The notes beneath the pieces are model-generated. The model did not search any database, had not been told where the DNA came from, and saw only the letters and a list, made by a program, of their open reading frames with translations. A DNA stretch of 64,000 nt, taken from positions 37,423,097 through 37,487,096 of the forward strand of contig OX365959.1 in assembly GCA_947247005.1 (NCBI GenBank). Direction: 5' to 3'. Shown here in pieces: positions 22,561 through 34,953 of the stretch (position 1 is its first letter; each line of letters opens with the position of its first letter). This DNA is from Spisula solida. Taxonomy: Eukaryota; Mollusca; Bivalvia; Venerida; Mactridae. A program made the translations under genes and the position numbers.

Positions 22561-23374
22561 AGAAGTACATAAATAAGATAATGTTTGTCCCATGCGACAC
22601 GGGAGTTTGTAAAAGCTACGTTAGAATAACGGAAATTGCAAAATATATTAACCAGTGTAAATGACAATTTGATTAAAGTTGTGTTCTGATAATTTGGTTG
22701 TTAAATCGATATGTACATGATCACAAGAAATTGTAACCAAGATTATAATATGATGAGTGACTCCAATTTCAATCGCACATGCTTTATATCGAAACCTTCA
22801 TACATGGATAATACGCTCACTGAAAAATACCTTGTACACGATTGTTTTAGTGTCGTTCGCGTTCTGGTGTTTCTATTGAATGAAAATAATATCCCAAACG
22901 ACGTCGTGGCTAGACTTTTTCAAACAAACAGATAACAATGATTAATGTATTTATTTCTTTTGAATCTTACAAGAACATTATACATATCAAATGATATTTT
23001 ATATGGTACCCAATATATCATGCTTTTCCTGCCAAGGTTTCTTTCTGTGTCACTTTAAATACAACAAAGTGGTGTAATTTTCTTTTAAAATGTTATCTAT
23101 CTTCAGTGTAATGCTTATTCTCAGAAAACGCTCGCAGTTACGTCACTGCCTGTTTCGTATACAGTAACATCTATTTCCACCAGCCTCATGGTAAAATTGC
23201 ATTTATTTTGTTATAAAGTTGCTGTCTAAATAACGGGATGTTTTAGATATTTGAAAATCACATGTAATTGCTTTCGTACTATTACTTTCACCAAACCAAA
23301 AACAATACATATATTATTGACTTTGCGAAAATCTGCTTAAAATGTTATTTATACAAAAGATTATACTAAGTCAG
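22561..23374. other. Junction W to Z, no gene seen
   Basis: 22300-22760 (W) recurs at 29250-29700 directly and at 60260-60640 inverted, keeping tgatgaatttactacagcat and gaattacgatgcagattat. The rest is AT-rich. A 74-codon frame at 22711-22935 has no match elsewhere in the window. Confidence 0.5.
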
Positions 23375-23525
23375 ACAGGGAAGGCTGCACTCGACTTAAC
23401 CAGCCGAGCACAGAAAACATTAGAAACACACAAAGCACAATGCCCAACTGAACTAACCGAGCACAGGAACATAAAACACATACAAGGCACAATGCCCAAC
23501 TAAACAAGCAAAGATCCGGCCAAAT
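23375..23525 (+). repeat. Dispersed repeat R, fullest copy
   Basis: It starts gtcagacagggaaggctgca and has an internal duplication of about 60 bp: accgagcacag...caaggcacaatgcccaact occurs twice. Other copies: 31498-31610 plus 31946-31980, 63025-63100 (+), 20930-21003 (-). It has no terminal features I can define. Confidence 0.65.
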
Positions 23526-26209
23526 CCAAGCTGTCGAAAAGTATAAAACATTATTACTAGCTGAAAACTTATTTTGTTTGATACTTCAATATTATAGACT
23601 TCCTTGCAATTACCACTGTCTCGTGAAAATGTTATATTAAAGGGCGTATCTAGAGACGAAAAGCACCCCTCGAGGCAATTATTTTCTAGGATCTTTTTTA
23701 GGAATAATTGTCGTCGGAAAACATTTAAAGATGCTAAATGTTCAACAAAGATCTACATTTTGACTACAGACTGTAGAAAGGTTGCATGGGCACCAAAATG
23801 GCCATTCGATGCGAGTTAGGTTCTAATATAAATATATATTGTCCAAGATGTTGCCTCAAACAATAGACAGTGCAATTATATTTGATACGAAACATAATTA
23901 AAAAAATATAACGTTCATTGGTGTCTGAGGATAATGTCCATCGGCGGATTCTGTAATGTAGTACAATTGCAAGATAAAGGTTGGGATTACATTAAATAAA
24001 GAAAGTGTCACATTCAATAACAATTTTATTATATGACACACGAAAATGAACGGGCAAACGACGAATCCACAAGTTTATTGATTAGCTAGTAGTACATCAT
24101 AAATAATTTCACAGAATTATATACATTTTTTTAAACTTTCAAAATACATTCTGCCGAGACGCATCACTGGCATATTTCAATTATATATCTTAAAATAGAA
24201 TATTTTCTAAAGGAAATATATCAACTACATTGTACGGCCAAGAAAACCAGTTTGTACAAATAATTTTAACTAAATAAATAAGGTTGCATGTATGTATATA
24301 TATATATAGAAATTCATAGATACATGCCAAAATGTTTCTAGCCACAGTTAGTAAATAAAGAAAGCTGATGCCCATATTTATTCTAAAATGTTATAATGAT
24401 GTCAGACAGTGACAAATAGCTTTCAGCAAATTGAAACAGTCAAGCAAAAAACTGTGTCTATGTTTGTATTTTTCTCGTTTAAAGGGACTGCCTCACGTAT
24501 TGTGTATTGCAAAAATAAAATTAAATTGTCAACAATTCATGTAATTTTGGTATAGTTTTCTGTATATGCCATAAACAACCAAATTGACATAAAAATAACT
24601 TGGGAAACATCGGCATTTTGTAGTAAGTTAAAAATTTACACCCAAAATTATATAGGGTATTAATACCCCATTGAATTAGCACTACTACATGTATCACTTA
24701 AATTGCCTAAAATTTGTTTTCATTCGATGAAAACGAATTGCGAAACGAACCGAATAACTCACAGATGTTTGGGCTTTAGTTTGTTGAAGTTACAGTCTGA
24801 TCATGTTTGAATTACATAATTCACAGAACATTTTGGAAGGAAACTCTGCGCAATTTTTAAACAGAAAAATACTGAGTGCCAAATATCAAGAGTGATTTAA
24901 ATTGCTTATATGCCATAAATCTTTCAAAAAGCAACCACCAGTGACGTTTTATGATTTAAATACTTAGTAAGGTAGGAAAATTACGTCATACAAAAATTTT
25001 ATCCCGATCTGTGAGGCAGCACCTTTAATATTAAACAATAATAGACTGGGAAGAATATAATCCCAAAAAGTAAATAATAAACCGGACGGGAAGGGTAGCC
25101 GCATGATACGAAACAGCACAAAAAGTGGCTGACTTTGCGTAGAAATAACCCCGGTGACTTTTGATGACATTTGATTCTATTTAAGTTTGATACTTATTAT
25201 GGTTAATGTTATTTGGAGTTTAAAATCAGATCTAGCACTTCTAGTAAGTAGGTAGACAGGACATGCATAGACAAAAATAGTAGCGTCATCAATACACTGG
25301 CTGAGAAGAATAAAGTCGTAAGTGCTACTTACAATCTTATCAGACCAATACATATTCCAAATATTCATCACAAGGTGCATCTTATCAATATTTTGTTGAC
25401 CAAACTGAAGTAAAAAGCTTGTTTTTCTGATTAGTTTTCAGACAGTTTGTCTTGTTTTCACAAAATGGCATTTGTGCATTTACTACCTTGTTTTTTCTAA
25501 GCAAGTATAAAAAGCGTTCATTGTATAACGAATGTGCATACTGTCGCATTTTATCGAACTAGTTCAGTGCATTCAGTTTGGTAAATGCCATCGTCTCCCT
25601 GCTCCTGCAAGCATTTATAAGTTTGTTTGACATAAAGTTTATGTAATCCTATTAATGTACTTATGTTCATTCTTAGGATGATGCCCTTTAAGCTTTGACA
25701 AGGTTATTAAATCTGTGTGCTTCGTAGATAATGCGATAACATGCCTTCTGTTCCAGTATATGTCATTTGTTACCGGAAAACCGTTTCATAATTAAATACG
25801 TTTTTCTGGTTATCACCATGTTTTGCCTACAATGAAATGACATTTTGTTTGGCATTTAATTTGTATGCATGTCGTTTGATTAATGTACGTATGTCAGTTC
25901 TTAGCAATGTTTCTCGTTGTTTAGTTTATCTTGAGTCACACGTTGTTAGTTGACGCACTAGCATTATAGATGCGTTGTTCAATTCAAAGTTTGTTTCTTT
26001 TAAACACAAACGAATACTACTAGTTCAAACCCAATTTAAACCCGCATCTAAAGGTTCATGGTCATTTCACAATGTAAAGAACAAACCAGATATCGACGGT
26101 GGCTTTCGATATAACCAGCAGAGCGCCTATTTCACAAACAAACACACAAAGGAACAATCACAGGTTACACGTACAATTCGTTGGCTTTGAATAATAAGGT
26201 CGTTCAAAC
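23526..26209. repeat. Segment Z, D copy
   Basis: Directly repeated at 35120-37020: for example ctcgtgaaaatgtta near 23619 and 35388, and agatctagcacttctagtaag near 25228 and 36283. It lies beyond the end of U copy A when read in the inverse direction. Relative to C it carries about 660 extra bases including the MITE at 24483. Confidence 0.7.
24483..25024. mobile_element. MITE with TTAA target duplication
   Basis: The ends AGGGACTGCCTCAC and, inverse, AGGTGCTGCCTCAC are flanked by TTAA at 24479-24482 and 25025-25028. TTAA is the piggyBac target, but the ends do not begin with the CCY typical of that group, so the family is uncertain. 542 bp, no transposase. Confidence 0.6.
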
Positions 26210-28480
26210 ACAACTGTTATGCATCAATCTATTGAAACCATGCCCCAGTAGAGGGAATTTTCCTTTTTTGTTGTAACCCCGGGTAAAATCCCTGCCCTCA
26301 GGGCCAAACAGATGGTAGAACATCCGCAAATTGACCCGCCATATACCTCATGGGTATAGTCACGGCTATGTTCCCCGTTATATTGGCGCAAAACAAATTC
26401 CCTGCACTCACCCGGCAGTGCGGGTATATCGGAAATGTATAAACACGAGACTCTTACCCCGCTATCCATCATCCCTTTCTGGGGTTGGGCACATGGTTTT
26501 AATTGACTGGTGCATTATTTTGAGAAAACAACGCAGCGCATTTTAAAGCTACTACAATGTACATACTGGATGTTGATGTGTGTTTCTGTGACAATACCTT
26601 GCAATTCATTGTGTCATGAGCCTAGACTATCTCTAAAATCTGGATATTAAGTCAACATTTTGTACGTTTTACAATAAATAATATATTAAACATTAAATAC
26701 GCTATGTACCATTGAGGCGGGTTGCGCCGTGACGTTGTGATGGCGTCGCCTTACAAACACAGTATTTTAACGGAAACACAACTTTAATGCTGTTTCTATA
26801 TAATCGCCCTGACTTTCAAAAATAGATCTGATAATACTATCCCCATTGTTTAAATGTGTGTCTGCTCCTCTGTTCCCAAAAATGGGTTACAGTGATGTTA
26901 GAAATGTCTCTAACCTTGAAGCGTCTCACAGTGTACGAACGCTGTGTATCAACGTCAAACTACCTCTTCTTTGACCTGACCTGTGTTCACCTGTTAGTTT
27001 ATATCTCCACGTTCTGTTAACAATATGGATAAACAGAACACAATAATGGCTCCCTAATTGCACTACATTCTGCCTATTTAATTATTTCAATGGGTTGCAT
27101 TGATGATTTTTTCAATTTATACAGTTATTTAACAAAAGCGCGGTTTCTAGTTTTTTGGCGTTGATGTCGTTTCTTCCACGACGCGCTTGGATACATACAC
27201 TTGTATACTCATTAGTGATCATAAACAATGATCGATAGCTCCGTAAGTTTACATGTCAGTGGCACCCAATAAATGCCGTACAATTAAGCGTTATGATATA
27301 TCTAGTTGTTACTAAGATATTCACATTTATAATAGGAATAGTAAAGTAAAAATAGCAGTGTGACCCGCCTCCGCGTTAAATGGTTTATATAACAACGCTT
27401 TGTATGAATATCATCAACGACAACGAAAGCATTTTGCTGCCAGTATATAAAACATAAATTGCTATGCATATGAGATAAATTTCAGTAAAGTGTAAGAGCT
27501 AAGTAAGAGATTATGAGCAAAGTCCTATTATTTCTGGAAAACCCCTCGTACATTTACGGACATTAGTGCTTTTTAGATTTTCTTTGATGGCAGTATTTAA
27601 TTAAATCAGAAAACACAAATATCATAATGGTCAACAGGTGTGCTTTGTATGATTCTATTGTTATTGATTTACACTGTAAAGTAATTAATGTATCCTTTGA
27701 TTGTATACTTTGTAAATGTATCACTTTAAATGTAATTATACAAAACATACCCTCAGGGAGGATACGTCTATATTCCGACAAAATGTTTCTTAAAATCTCA
27801 ATTGTATATAATGTCTGTCAGATAGTCTACATTACATATTGTACCAGAGGCTTTCTTGATAACTTGGGTTTTATAGACTTGTTTAAGGAATGTTGATCCT
27901 ATGTATCATGTTCCGCACACACCAATAGTACGTATACCAAGACATTGTATCACTTACGACAAAGAATTCCCATCTATTAAAGCTCTATATTATTTTCCAT
28001 TTCAAAACGCATTAATGTGTATATTTAGTTTCTAATGTATTCGTTCAATACGTTTGTACATGTATATAGCATTGAGCTGTACATGCTTACGCTAAATAAC
28101 TACATTGTATTTGTTCTGAGCTGTATATTTGTAACAAACTAAACACGAAGAATAAGCAAATTGAACTTGTAAAAGTACATTCGCACGTAAACTTAACATA
28201 CTCATATACGTCAAGTGAATGTATATTATGCACTCTTAAGAGATTTTGCGCTGTATTTCATTTCAACTTTCTATCACGTTATTGAGTGAAATATTTGTAA
28301 ATGGCTTCAATCTGACACTGTCTAGACAAAGGGCACGAATAAAAGTAAATCGTCGTGAAAAATACGGAAGAACTGAAAACAACTCTATTTAGGGAAGGGG
28401 TTATGATCTATTAAAACTACATTGTCTACATTGTTTAATGTTTAGTGAGATTTTTGTTATGATGCATGAATTTGTCTCAT
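26210..28480 (-). repeat. Inverted U right end, copy D
   Basis: This is the inverse of about 13100-15200 of copy A: the ccctgcactcacccggcag hairpin region near 26401, ggatattaagtcaaca near 26642, gatggcagtatttaattaa near 27585 and tctagacaaagggcac near 28321. About 850 bp at 26690-27540 has no counterpart in A and is unassigned. The dinucleotide at 28080-28081 is the empty site of the mariner MITE at 38688. Confidence 0.8.
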
Positions 28481-29249
28481 TATCATCTAACATTAGTTTA
28501 TTGTTAGTAGTTCATAGCTAGCAGTAGCAGTGTTCATAGTATGTTGGAGTTACATGTTTTATATTTTGTAGTATTTATAACAGTGTATTTACAATTTACA
28601 AGTACTCTTGCAATAGTTTTGTACTTTACAGTCTATTCTGTTACATTTATGCTGACATGTTGATCACAGCTAGTTATTTCTATTTATTGTGAATGTCGGG
28701 GCAACATTCCACAACAGGGGGGGGGGGTTATGTCACGAGGTCATATTGACCTTATATAAATTTACTATTATATACTATCAATTATGTATGTATCTTATCT
28801 ATATACAGTCTTTATCATACATTTATCATACCATTTTTCATCGATTTCATATCATTACTAACCGCATGGCATTTCACCGCTTCCATTCATTTCACTGGAC
28901 ATTGCCTCGTTTCTGCTTTTGTCTCAGTCCACTGAGCACAGAATACCCTTGCGCGTCAGTCATCGTTTAACCTTCGACTGGTATGGTTTTTCTATTTGTC
29001 CCTGTCTCTAGACATACATTTTTATGCCTTTGCTGGTTAGTTCATTTATTCTTCATTCATGTATTCATGTTGTATTTCATGTTTTTTAGACTGCTATATA
29101 TTTATACGATATTGCCGTTTTGTGAATTGTATTAAAAGTCATCGTTTAACCTTCGATAGGTGTGGTGTTTTTATTTGTCCTTGTCTCATAGACATACATT
29201 TTGTGCCTTTGCAGGCTTTAACCCTACATACCTTCCGCCGTAGTTAGAC
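28481..29249. other. Non-U insert with G-run and imperfect repeat
   Basis: It has an 11 G run at 28717-28727 and a pair of imperfect direct repeats (about 28957-29037, 29138-29215) sharing agtcatcgtttaaccttcga, atttgtccctgtct and agacatacattttt. The block ends with taccttccgccg near 29230, a word also found at 33391. It may be part of an unrecognised retroelement end. Confidence 0.4.
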
Positions 29250-30210
29250 TCACGACATTTACATAATCATATCCTTAGCTGTTAATACTAAACAAGTCAA
29301 TTTCCAGCGCAAAGTCCCAAACTTCTTTAACTAGTATAACTTAATTTGACTTGCATTTTCAGTGATGAATTTACTACAACATCACACAGGTGATTTGACA
29401 TCTATATTCACGAATTACGATGCAGATTATGTGACGGAATATTAAACATCTTCATTAAGGAGATGATGTTCGTCCCATATGGCTTGTATCAGCTACGTCA
29501 GAATAACGAAACTTGTAAAATGTACGAACCAGTTTAAGTTACAATTTGGTAAAGGTTGTGTTCTGATAATTTGGTCGTTAACAACTTTCATTGACACACA
29601 TTTAGATGTACATATAGATGATTGTGGAAAAATGTAATACATGATACATATATGAGTGACTCCAATTACAATCACACATACATGTATATCGTATCCATAT
29701 TACAGGGATATTAAGCCACTCGTTGTAAAAGAATGCACTGTTCTTGTTGTGCCATTTACGCCTTCCCTGTCCTACTTTTTATTAATCCTTATACCTCTAT
29801 GACGACTTTGGTCCTGTCATGCGTAACAATGCGCGATGCATAAGGTAAACTATACTAGTCCAGTCATTCTAGGTTTTAGCCTAGACAAAATTGCAAAAGA
29901 ATTTCTTTGTACATATTTGTGAAGAGTGTTGTCCCATATAGTCACAGAAAAAAATCCCCATCGATAGACATCGCCGTTTTCTTGCATTTAATGAAGACAG
30001 TTTTTTGGAAAATGCGCAAAGTAATTCATGTAAAACGGCGTCCCATACTTGTGTTTATGACGACATGAAATGTTACATATTAACAAATTCAAATTTCACA
30101 CAATGCAAACTATAGTAAAACATCGAAATTCTCCATATAAACAAATTAAAACATTTTAAAGGCATATTCAAACAAGGTTACGTGAGATTTTTTTCCGACT
30201 ATGGGAAGCC
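29250..30210. repeat. Segment W copy and SINE-core scrap
   Basis: 29250-29700 matches W at 22400-22760. 29855-29890 holds ctagtccagtcattcta, as in the SINE at 56600-56795. Nothing else is seen to 30210. Confidence 0.5.
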
Positions 30211-30555
30211 GTGTGTCGGAACAAATTAAAATTTATACTTGGATCTACTATTTGCACTAATTTTGACGTACAGGAACAGGTACCCTCTTATATTTCCAAA
30301 GTCCTTTGCCATGTTGTTTTTATACTTTGTATACTTGTTCACCATCATGACCCCAACTCCTACACAGGAGTAGGTAACTCTATCAAGCATTTTGTTGAAA
30401 TTATGCCCCTTTGTTCAACTTAATGCAAATGCTAAAGTATAGGTACAATTTCTTAAACCTCGACTATCTTCAAGGTTTCTTTGATACTTTGCATACTTGC
30501 TCAACATTATAACACCAACTCATACACACGGGTAGGGAACTTTATCCAGTCACTT

Positions 30556-31067
30556 CCGGCAAAATCTGCGAGTTAACGTGGTGCTGATTAAACTTAGCTA
30601 TACTCGGTCACCTTGTCATGTGACTAGTGATAATCTGTCACCTTACCATGTGATCTGACGGACTTCTTCTTATATGAGAGTCGCAGGTTGCATTTCCGTG
30701 ACCGAGGGTGAGGTTTTCCTATTCTAAATGAGCTGGTGGTTGATCGGTTATTTTCTTCGACTTCCCTGCGTCTACACGGCGTCTATCAATATGTCAGACA
30801 TCGTTGTTTATCGTGACGTCACGGAACGAACGTGACGTTGTGCGCTAGTTAATAAAGAGTAACAGTATAGTCCCGAGTTTGATCCCCTTACAGAGCAGAT
30901 TAAGCGACTGGATAAATAGTATAATAGGTTAGTGCCGTGAATGAAGTAAAAGTTTATCCGGCTTGGATGCGGAAATTATCGGATTTGTCTACAGCTCACC
31001 CGATAAATTCCTCCGTCTTGCCAGATAAACTTATTCATCCACGGCACTTATAACCTATTATTCTCTA
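30556..31067. mobile_element. Insertion in the Helentron-like element, with foldback
   Basis: The tandem unit breaks off at gaactttatc and resumes at tatcaagctttttgttg. Inside, 30919-31063 is a foldback: ataataggttagtgccgtg against cacggcacttataacctatt, with further inner pairing. It also carries TGACGTCACGG near 30815 and a B-box-like gagtttgatcccc. Confidence 0.5.
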
Positions 31068-31497
31068 TCTATCAAGCTTTTTGTTGAAATTATACCGCCT
31101 TTTGGACAAAGAAATGCAAATGTTAAAGTTTAGGTAGAAGTATTAGCATCAAATATTTTCAAAGCGGAGTGACATATTGCTTTTGTACTTTGTATACATG
31201 TTCACCATCATGTACACTAACCCATACACAGAGTAAGGTAACCTTATCAAGCATTTTGTTGAAAGTACATGTATACCCCATTTTGGGCTTAGAAATGCAA
31301 ATCTTAAAGTCTAGATAAAAGGTTTGTAACCTGTAATATATTCAAAGTGCATTGACATACTGCTTTGATACTTTGCATACCGGTACTTGTTCATCATCAC
31401 GACACCATGACATATACATGAGTAGGTACTTCTGTCAAGCATTTTGATCAAGTGATCTGCCATTTTAGACTTAGAAAAAATATAGTATTAAATCAGA

Positions 31498-31980
31498 CAT
31501 GGAAGGCAGCAGTCAACTTAACCAGCCGAGCACAGAAAACATTAAAAACACACAAGGCAAGATGCCCAACTGAACCAACCGAGCACAGAGAACATAAAAT
31601 ACGTACAAGGCAGTGATTTTTGTCCTTCTTTGTTTGCTGCCGGTAAACGGTACCTTCCCAATTTGAAAAAGGCTATTATTTTCTCAAATTTGAAGTGAGA
31701 AATTCCAACTGAACATTTAAAAAAAATCAAAATCGGACATAAAATGAAGAAGTTATGAACATTTTTGACAAAAGATCAAGCATAAAAATTTACAGAAACC
31801 AGTAAGCAGTCACATGTAATAACTTTTTTCTGTTTTATTTGGCCTTTCTGCTTCAAAAAATTTCCCAATTTCAAGTTGTCACGACGCGAAAATTCCCAAT
31901 CTGAACGGACCCGGACCGTTTCCCCAAGAGGCCAAAAAATCACTGCAAGGCACAACCTCTATACAGAAGAGGGAAATGTT
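31498..31980 (+). repeat. Dispersed repeat R, split by a MITE
   Basis: Matches 23375-23525 word for word (ccagccgagcacagaaaac, gatgcccaactgaac), then is cut after acgtacaagg and resumes at caaggcacaac after the MITE at 31611-31945. Confidence 0.65.
31611..31945. mobile_element. hAT-like MITE with 5 bp duplication CAAGG
   Basis: The ends are CAGTGATTTTTGTCC and, inverse, CAGTGATTTTTTGGCC, flanked by CAAGG at 31606-31610 and 31946-31950. The uninterrupted R copy (tacaaggcacaatg) shows the empty site. CAGNG ends are typical of hAT elements, some of which make 5 bp duplications. 335 bp, no transposase. Confidence 0.75.
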
Positions 31981-32078
31981 GCATCTATGAAGAATTTTGT
32001 TTTGAATATATAATGATTATACTACCCTAGCATGCCACTGAGAATAAAGGAGCGCGCTGTTCGTGGACAGTTCTTGCT

Positions 32079-33393
32079 TATACCTTTGCAACGCTAAACA
32101 ACGCTGGTGCTAACGTTTAATGTGTGAACCCACACTTTTTTAACTGAAATGTAGACTAGTATCAGTTAACCATGTGGTTTTTATAGCTCAAACGTAGACT
32201 TTGCTTTGTCCAACTTCATAATGTCATAATTTGCTAACATAACCTTATTATGATATTAATAAAACGTCAGATACATTCAATCTACTTTGGTGTTTATATA
32301 TTACTGGTATATTTATTATGACATAAATGAACTTCATTGCAAAAGGCACTCCGACTTGTGATTGCACTTCATAAGTTCCAAGGTATCACAAATATAAATT
32401 ATATTATAATTGACCTGGATTGTCCGGAAATCACCTACGTGACGATACATTAAACAAATCGAATATAAAGCTTAAACAGTGAAATAGAAGTTCATGCTAC
32501 CATATCAGCAAAATAGTTAGTGAAATTCAAACAATACAATGATGTGCATTATTCAGCCTACATGGTCGTGAAGTTGGCAGGCTAGCGGCCTAGCTCTGTT
32601 AATACTCCAGGTCTCATAAACCTTACAATCAAAATTTCGATGTATGCAAGAAAATGTGATGTTTTCACCATTTTCGTTTCCATAGCAACCGGGATTGTTG
32701 TCATAATATAAATATGAAATGTTATTCACTATCTCATGACAAGCCCCTTATAGGCCCCCCTCCACATACTAAGTTTAATAACGACACCATGAAAAATATT
32801 TTACTTAATCATATAATAAAGATTTCTTCACGGATGAGCATGACTGACCGACGCACTTACAGACAAACAGATGGACACACGTATGTAGGTCAAATTAAGA
32901 TCCTGATGCATGTTTATCAGTTGATGACTTATAAAACACTCTCATTTAGATATGTTTACCCAAAATAAAGAAATTATTCATGTTTTATGGTACAAAAATA
33001 ATTATCATATTTTCTGAAAAGTGGGTGGGGTAAATCTACCCCTTCATTTTCACATTATTTGCTTAAAAAATTGAAATAAATGGTTTATTGAAAATATTTT
33101 GCTTGTAAATTCCTTTTATCAACAACATGGTTTGATATTTTAACCTGCGTGTGTGTATAATATTAAACTACTGATAAACTGTTATACCCTAATTTTCATG
33201 GAATAAAATTATGAAAAGTATAGTGACCTTCTTAAAATCGCTTTTTAAGGTACTTCCGCAACTTTCTAAACAGGGGATTTTTTCCTGGTAGTAGTTTAGA
33301 CATTAAAAAACTTAAAAATACTCAAAACAAAACTTTTGCAATTTTGTCTAGGTTAAGGCCATTTTTGGGCTAGAATGACTGGCCTATACTTAC
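32079..33393. other. Single-copy stretch, no gene seen
   Basis: No match elsewhere in the window except a gtgggtggggtaa word shared, inverted, with 20070-20090. A TTTCCATAGCAACC half X-box lies near 32669 and a degenerate gactgaccgacgcac run near 32842. Confidence 0.4.
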
Positions 33394-33590
33394 CTTCCGC
33401 CGACGGGCTGCCTCGTTCTATGATACAAATACCATACCCTCTAACTGTATTACTGAGAAGACCAATAGTGTGTCATAAGTGACTCGCGTTCGACTAACTC
33501 AATGTCCGACTGACTGGGACCCAGATTACCTTCAACAAGTCCATGACTGGTTCAGTAGCGGAATGAGCGCTATGAGCGGAAAGAACCCAT
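33394..33590 (-). other. Weak splice-signal cluster on minus strand
   Basis: On the minus strand a donor GGAAG|GTAAGTAT (exon end 33394) and a good acceptor ttggtcttctcag| (exon start 33452) bracket 59 bases, and a second donor GAAG|GTAATC ends an upstream stretch at 33530. Joined frames stop within a few codons whichever AG is used, so a non-coding or decayed transcript is the best reading. Confidence 0.2.
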
Positions 33591-33638
33591 AATCACCACA
33601 CCTCATATAGTCACAAAATATAATAAAAGTGTACATAG

Positions 33639-33780
33639 AGAAACTCGGGTCACTGTCCGGTGAGAACAATGTTATCAGGCGAGGTGATATCGTCCGGGTG
33701 GCGAGCCTTTGGCGAGTCACTCCGGACGATATCGCCGAGTCTGATAACATTGTTCGATCCGGACAGTGACCCGAGTTTCT
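33639..33780. mobile_element. Foldback, arms 59 bp, GC-rich
   Basis: agaaactcgggtcactgtcc (33639) is the exact inverse of the right end (33761-33780), and ttatcagg...gatatcgtccgg pairs with ccggacgatatcgcc...ctgataa, leaving 24 bases unpaired. Few mismatches, so it is young or kept as a stem. Confidence 0.75.
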
Positions 33781-34199
33781 ATTTATCATGCAACCAGCAC
33801 CACGGAACAAGTAAGGGGCGTAATTCCTCATTTTTTAAAGTTACAACCGAGTTGTGGGTTTTAGTAGATCCAGTAAACCCGCCGATTAACACAATTCAAT
33901 GTGCTTCCGCGAAACAAAATAGTTCTCAATTCTACGCTGCTTAACAAAAGAAATATTAAAAAATAAAATATTTCAATTATATATTCAGAAAGGGAAATCT
34001 TAGTAAATGGTATTACCAAATAATTACATTGTGTCATAATAGTAGAATAAAATTTCGCTCATGAATTTATGAAGTTTTTTGAATGAATCATCAATGACGT
34101 ACGGTCGTTTACTACGTCATAAATCCTTCTGTAATTCTTAACAATGCCTTGGAATAAATATAAACATGGACTATGTGAAACACTGTATTGGGTTGTTTG

Positions 34200-34800
34200 T
34201 GGTAACTGTCAGTGCAAAATTGAATTCTGGACGGGGGAAATAACTTCAAGAATGAACAGTTTATAAAGCTTACTCGTCTTAGTCAAGTTGGTGGGTGGAG
34301 AATGGCAGTAGGGAGACCTCAATGCTTGGAAAATCGATGGAAATAGAATATGGTAAGACATTGATCTTGTTGAAGAGCCTATTATATTTGTTTTATGTTT
34401 TACCTATGTATGAACCATATGTACACTGAATCAAACAATCAATGATTTAACTGACCCACTTAGTCTTAAGATTAGCAAAAAATTTCCGACTTTTTTCATT
34501 TTCAATGATTTTGTATGCGCATCGTATCGAGTCTTGAAATGAGTTCAAAATTGCGTTTTGTCCAGTGTATTTGATGTGGAACCGTTGTCTATGCATACTC
34601 TTTTATGTTTTTTTTATCTTTGATGATCCTATGCCAGTGGATTTATGTGTGTTTATTGGTTTTTTCAGGGCCTTTCCCAAACGATTGATCCGTGGATGAC
34701 CCGTATGAATTCAAGAAAAAATACACTGGCGTAGCCCTACATGGCGAAGAAATATTGCTGATGTTGGTTGTAAATCTAAACTTTGAATAAATATTAGCTA
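34200..34800 (+). other. Candidate two-exon transcript, probably non-coding
   Basis: A donor AATATG|GTAAGAC at 34352/34353, a strong acceptor ggttttttcag| (exon from 34669) and AATAAA at 34786-34791 form an ordered set over about 600 bp. The only frame across the junction is 22 codons starting at an ATG that ends at the donor (MGLSQTIDPWMTRMN...). A CRE-like tacgtcataa lies near 34117 upstream. Confidence 0.2.
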
Positions 34801-34899
34801 TCAAATGTATATTTTTGTAGTTTTCAATAATATGTAGGTCAATTTTAGACGGAATGAGAACTGGGAAAATAGTCCGTGATTTGTGGGCGGGGCTAAAAA

Positions 34900-34953
34900 G
34901 TGTTCTCAGGCTACTAGCAGCCTATTGACCTGAGAACACATACTGTTCTCAGG
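34900..34953. repeat. Small perfect hairpin plus third copy
   Basis: GTGTTCTCAGG (34900-34910) pairs with CCTGAGAACAC (34929-34939), and tgttctcaggtca follows at 34944. Downstream, near 34973-34986, is gttaccatggcagt, one half of an X-box. Confidence 0.55.

Larger units (their letters stand above)
30280..32078 (-). mobile_element. Helentron-like element, inverted copy with nested inserts
   Basis: The minus-strand start (caagaactgtccacgaac, then gcgcgctcc) is at about 32076-32045. At least five tandem units of roughly 130-150 bp follow, with inverse words such as caccatcatgaccccaac, taggtaactctatcaagc and ttgttgaaattatgcccc. It is interrupted at 30556-31067 and by repeat R plus a hAT-like MITE at 31498-31980. 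The 3' hairpin is not seen. Confidence 0.65.

Noticed and set aside
28717..28727. Run of 11 G as a G-quadruplex
   Set aside because: A single run with no partner runs nearby; more likely slippage.
30815..30825. Isolated TGACGTCA sites (also near 11290 and 19928) as promoters
   Set aside because: Single 8-mers without supporting elements; expected by chance or inside transposons.
33532..33944. Overlapping 94-99 codon frames on both strands (ISSGV, DSDPSF peptides)
   Set aside because: They arise from the palindrome at 33639-33780 being read on both strands, not from a gene.
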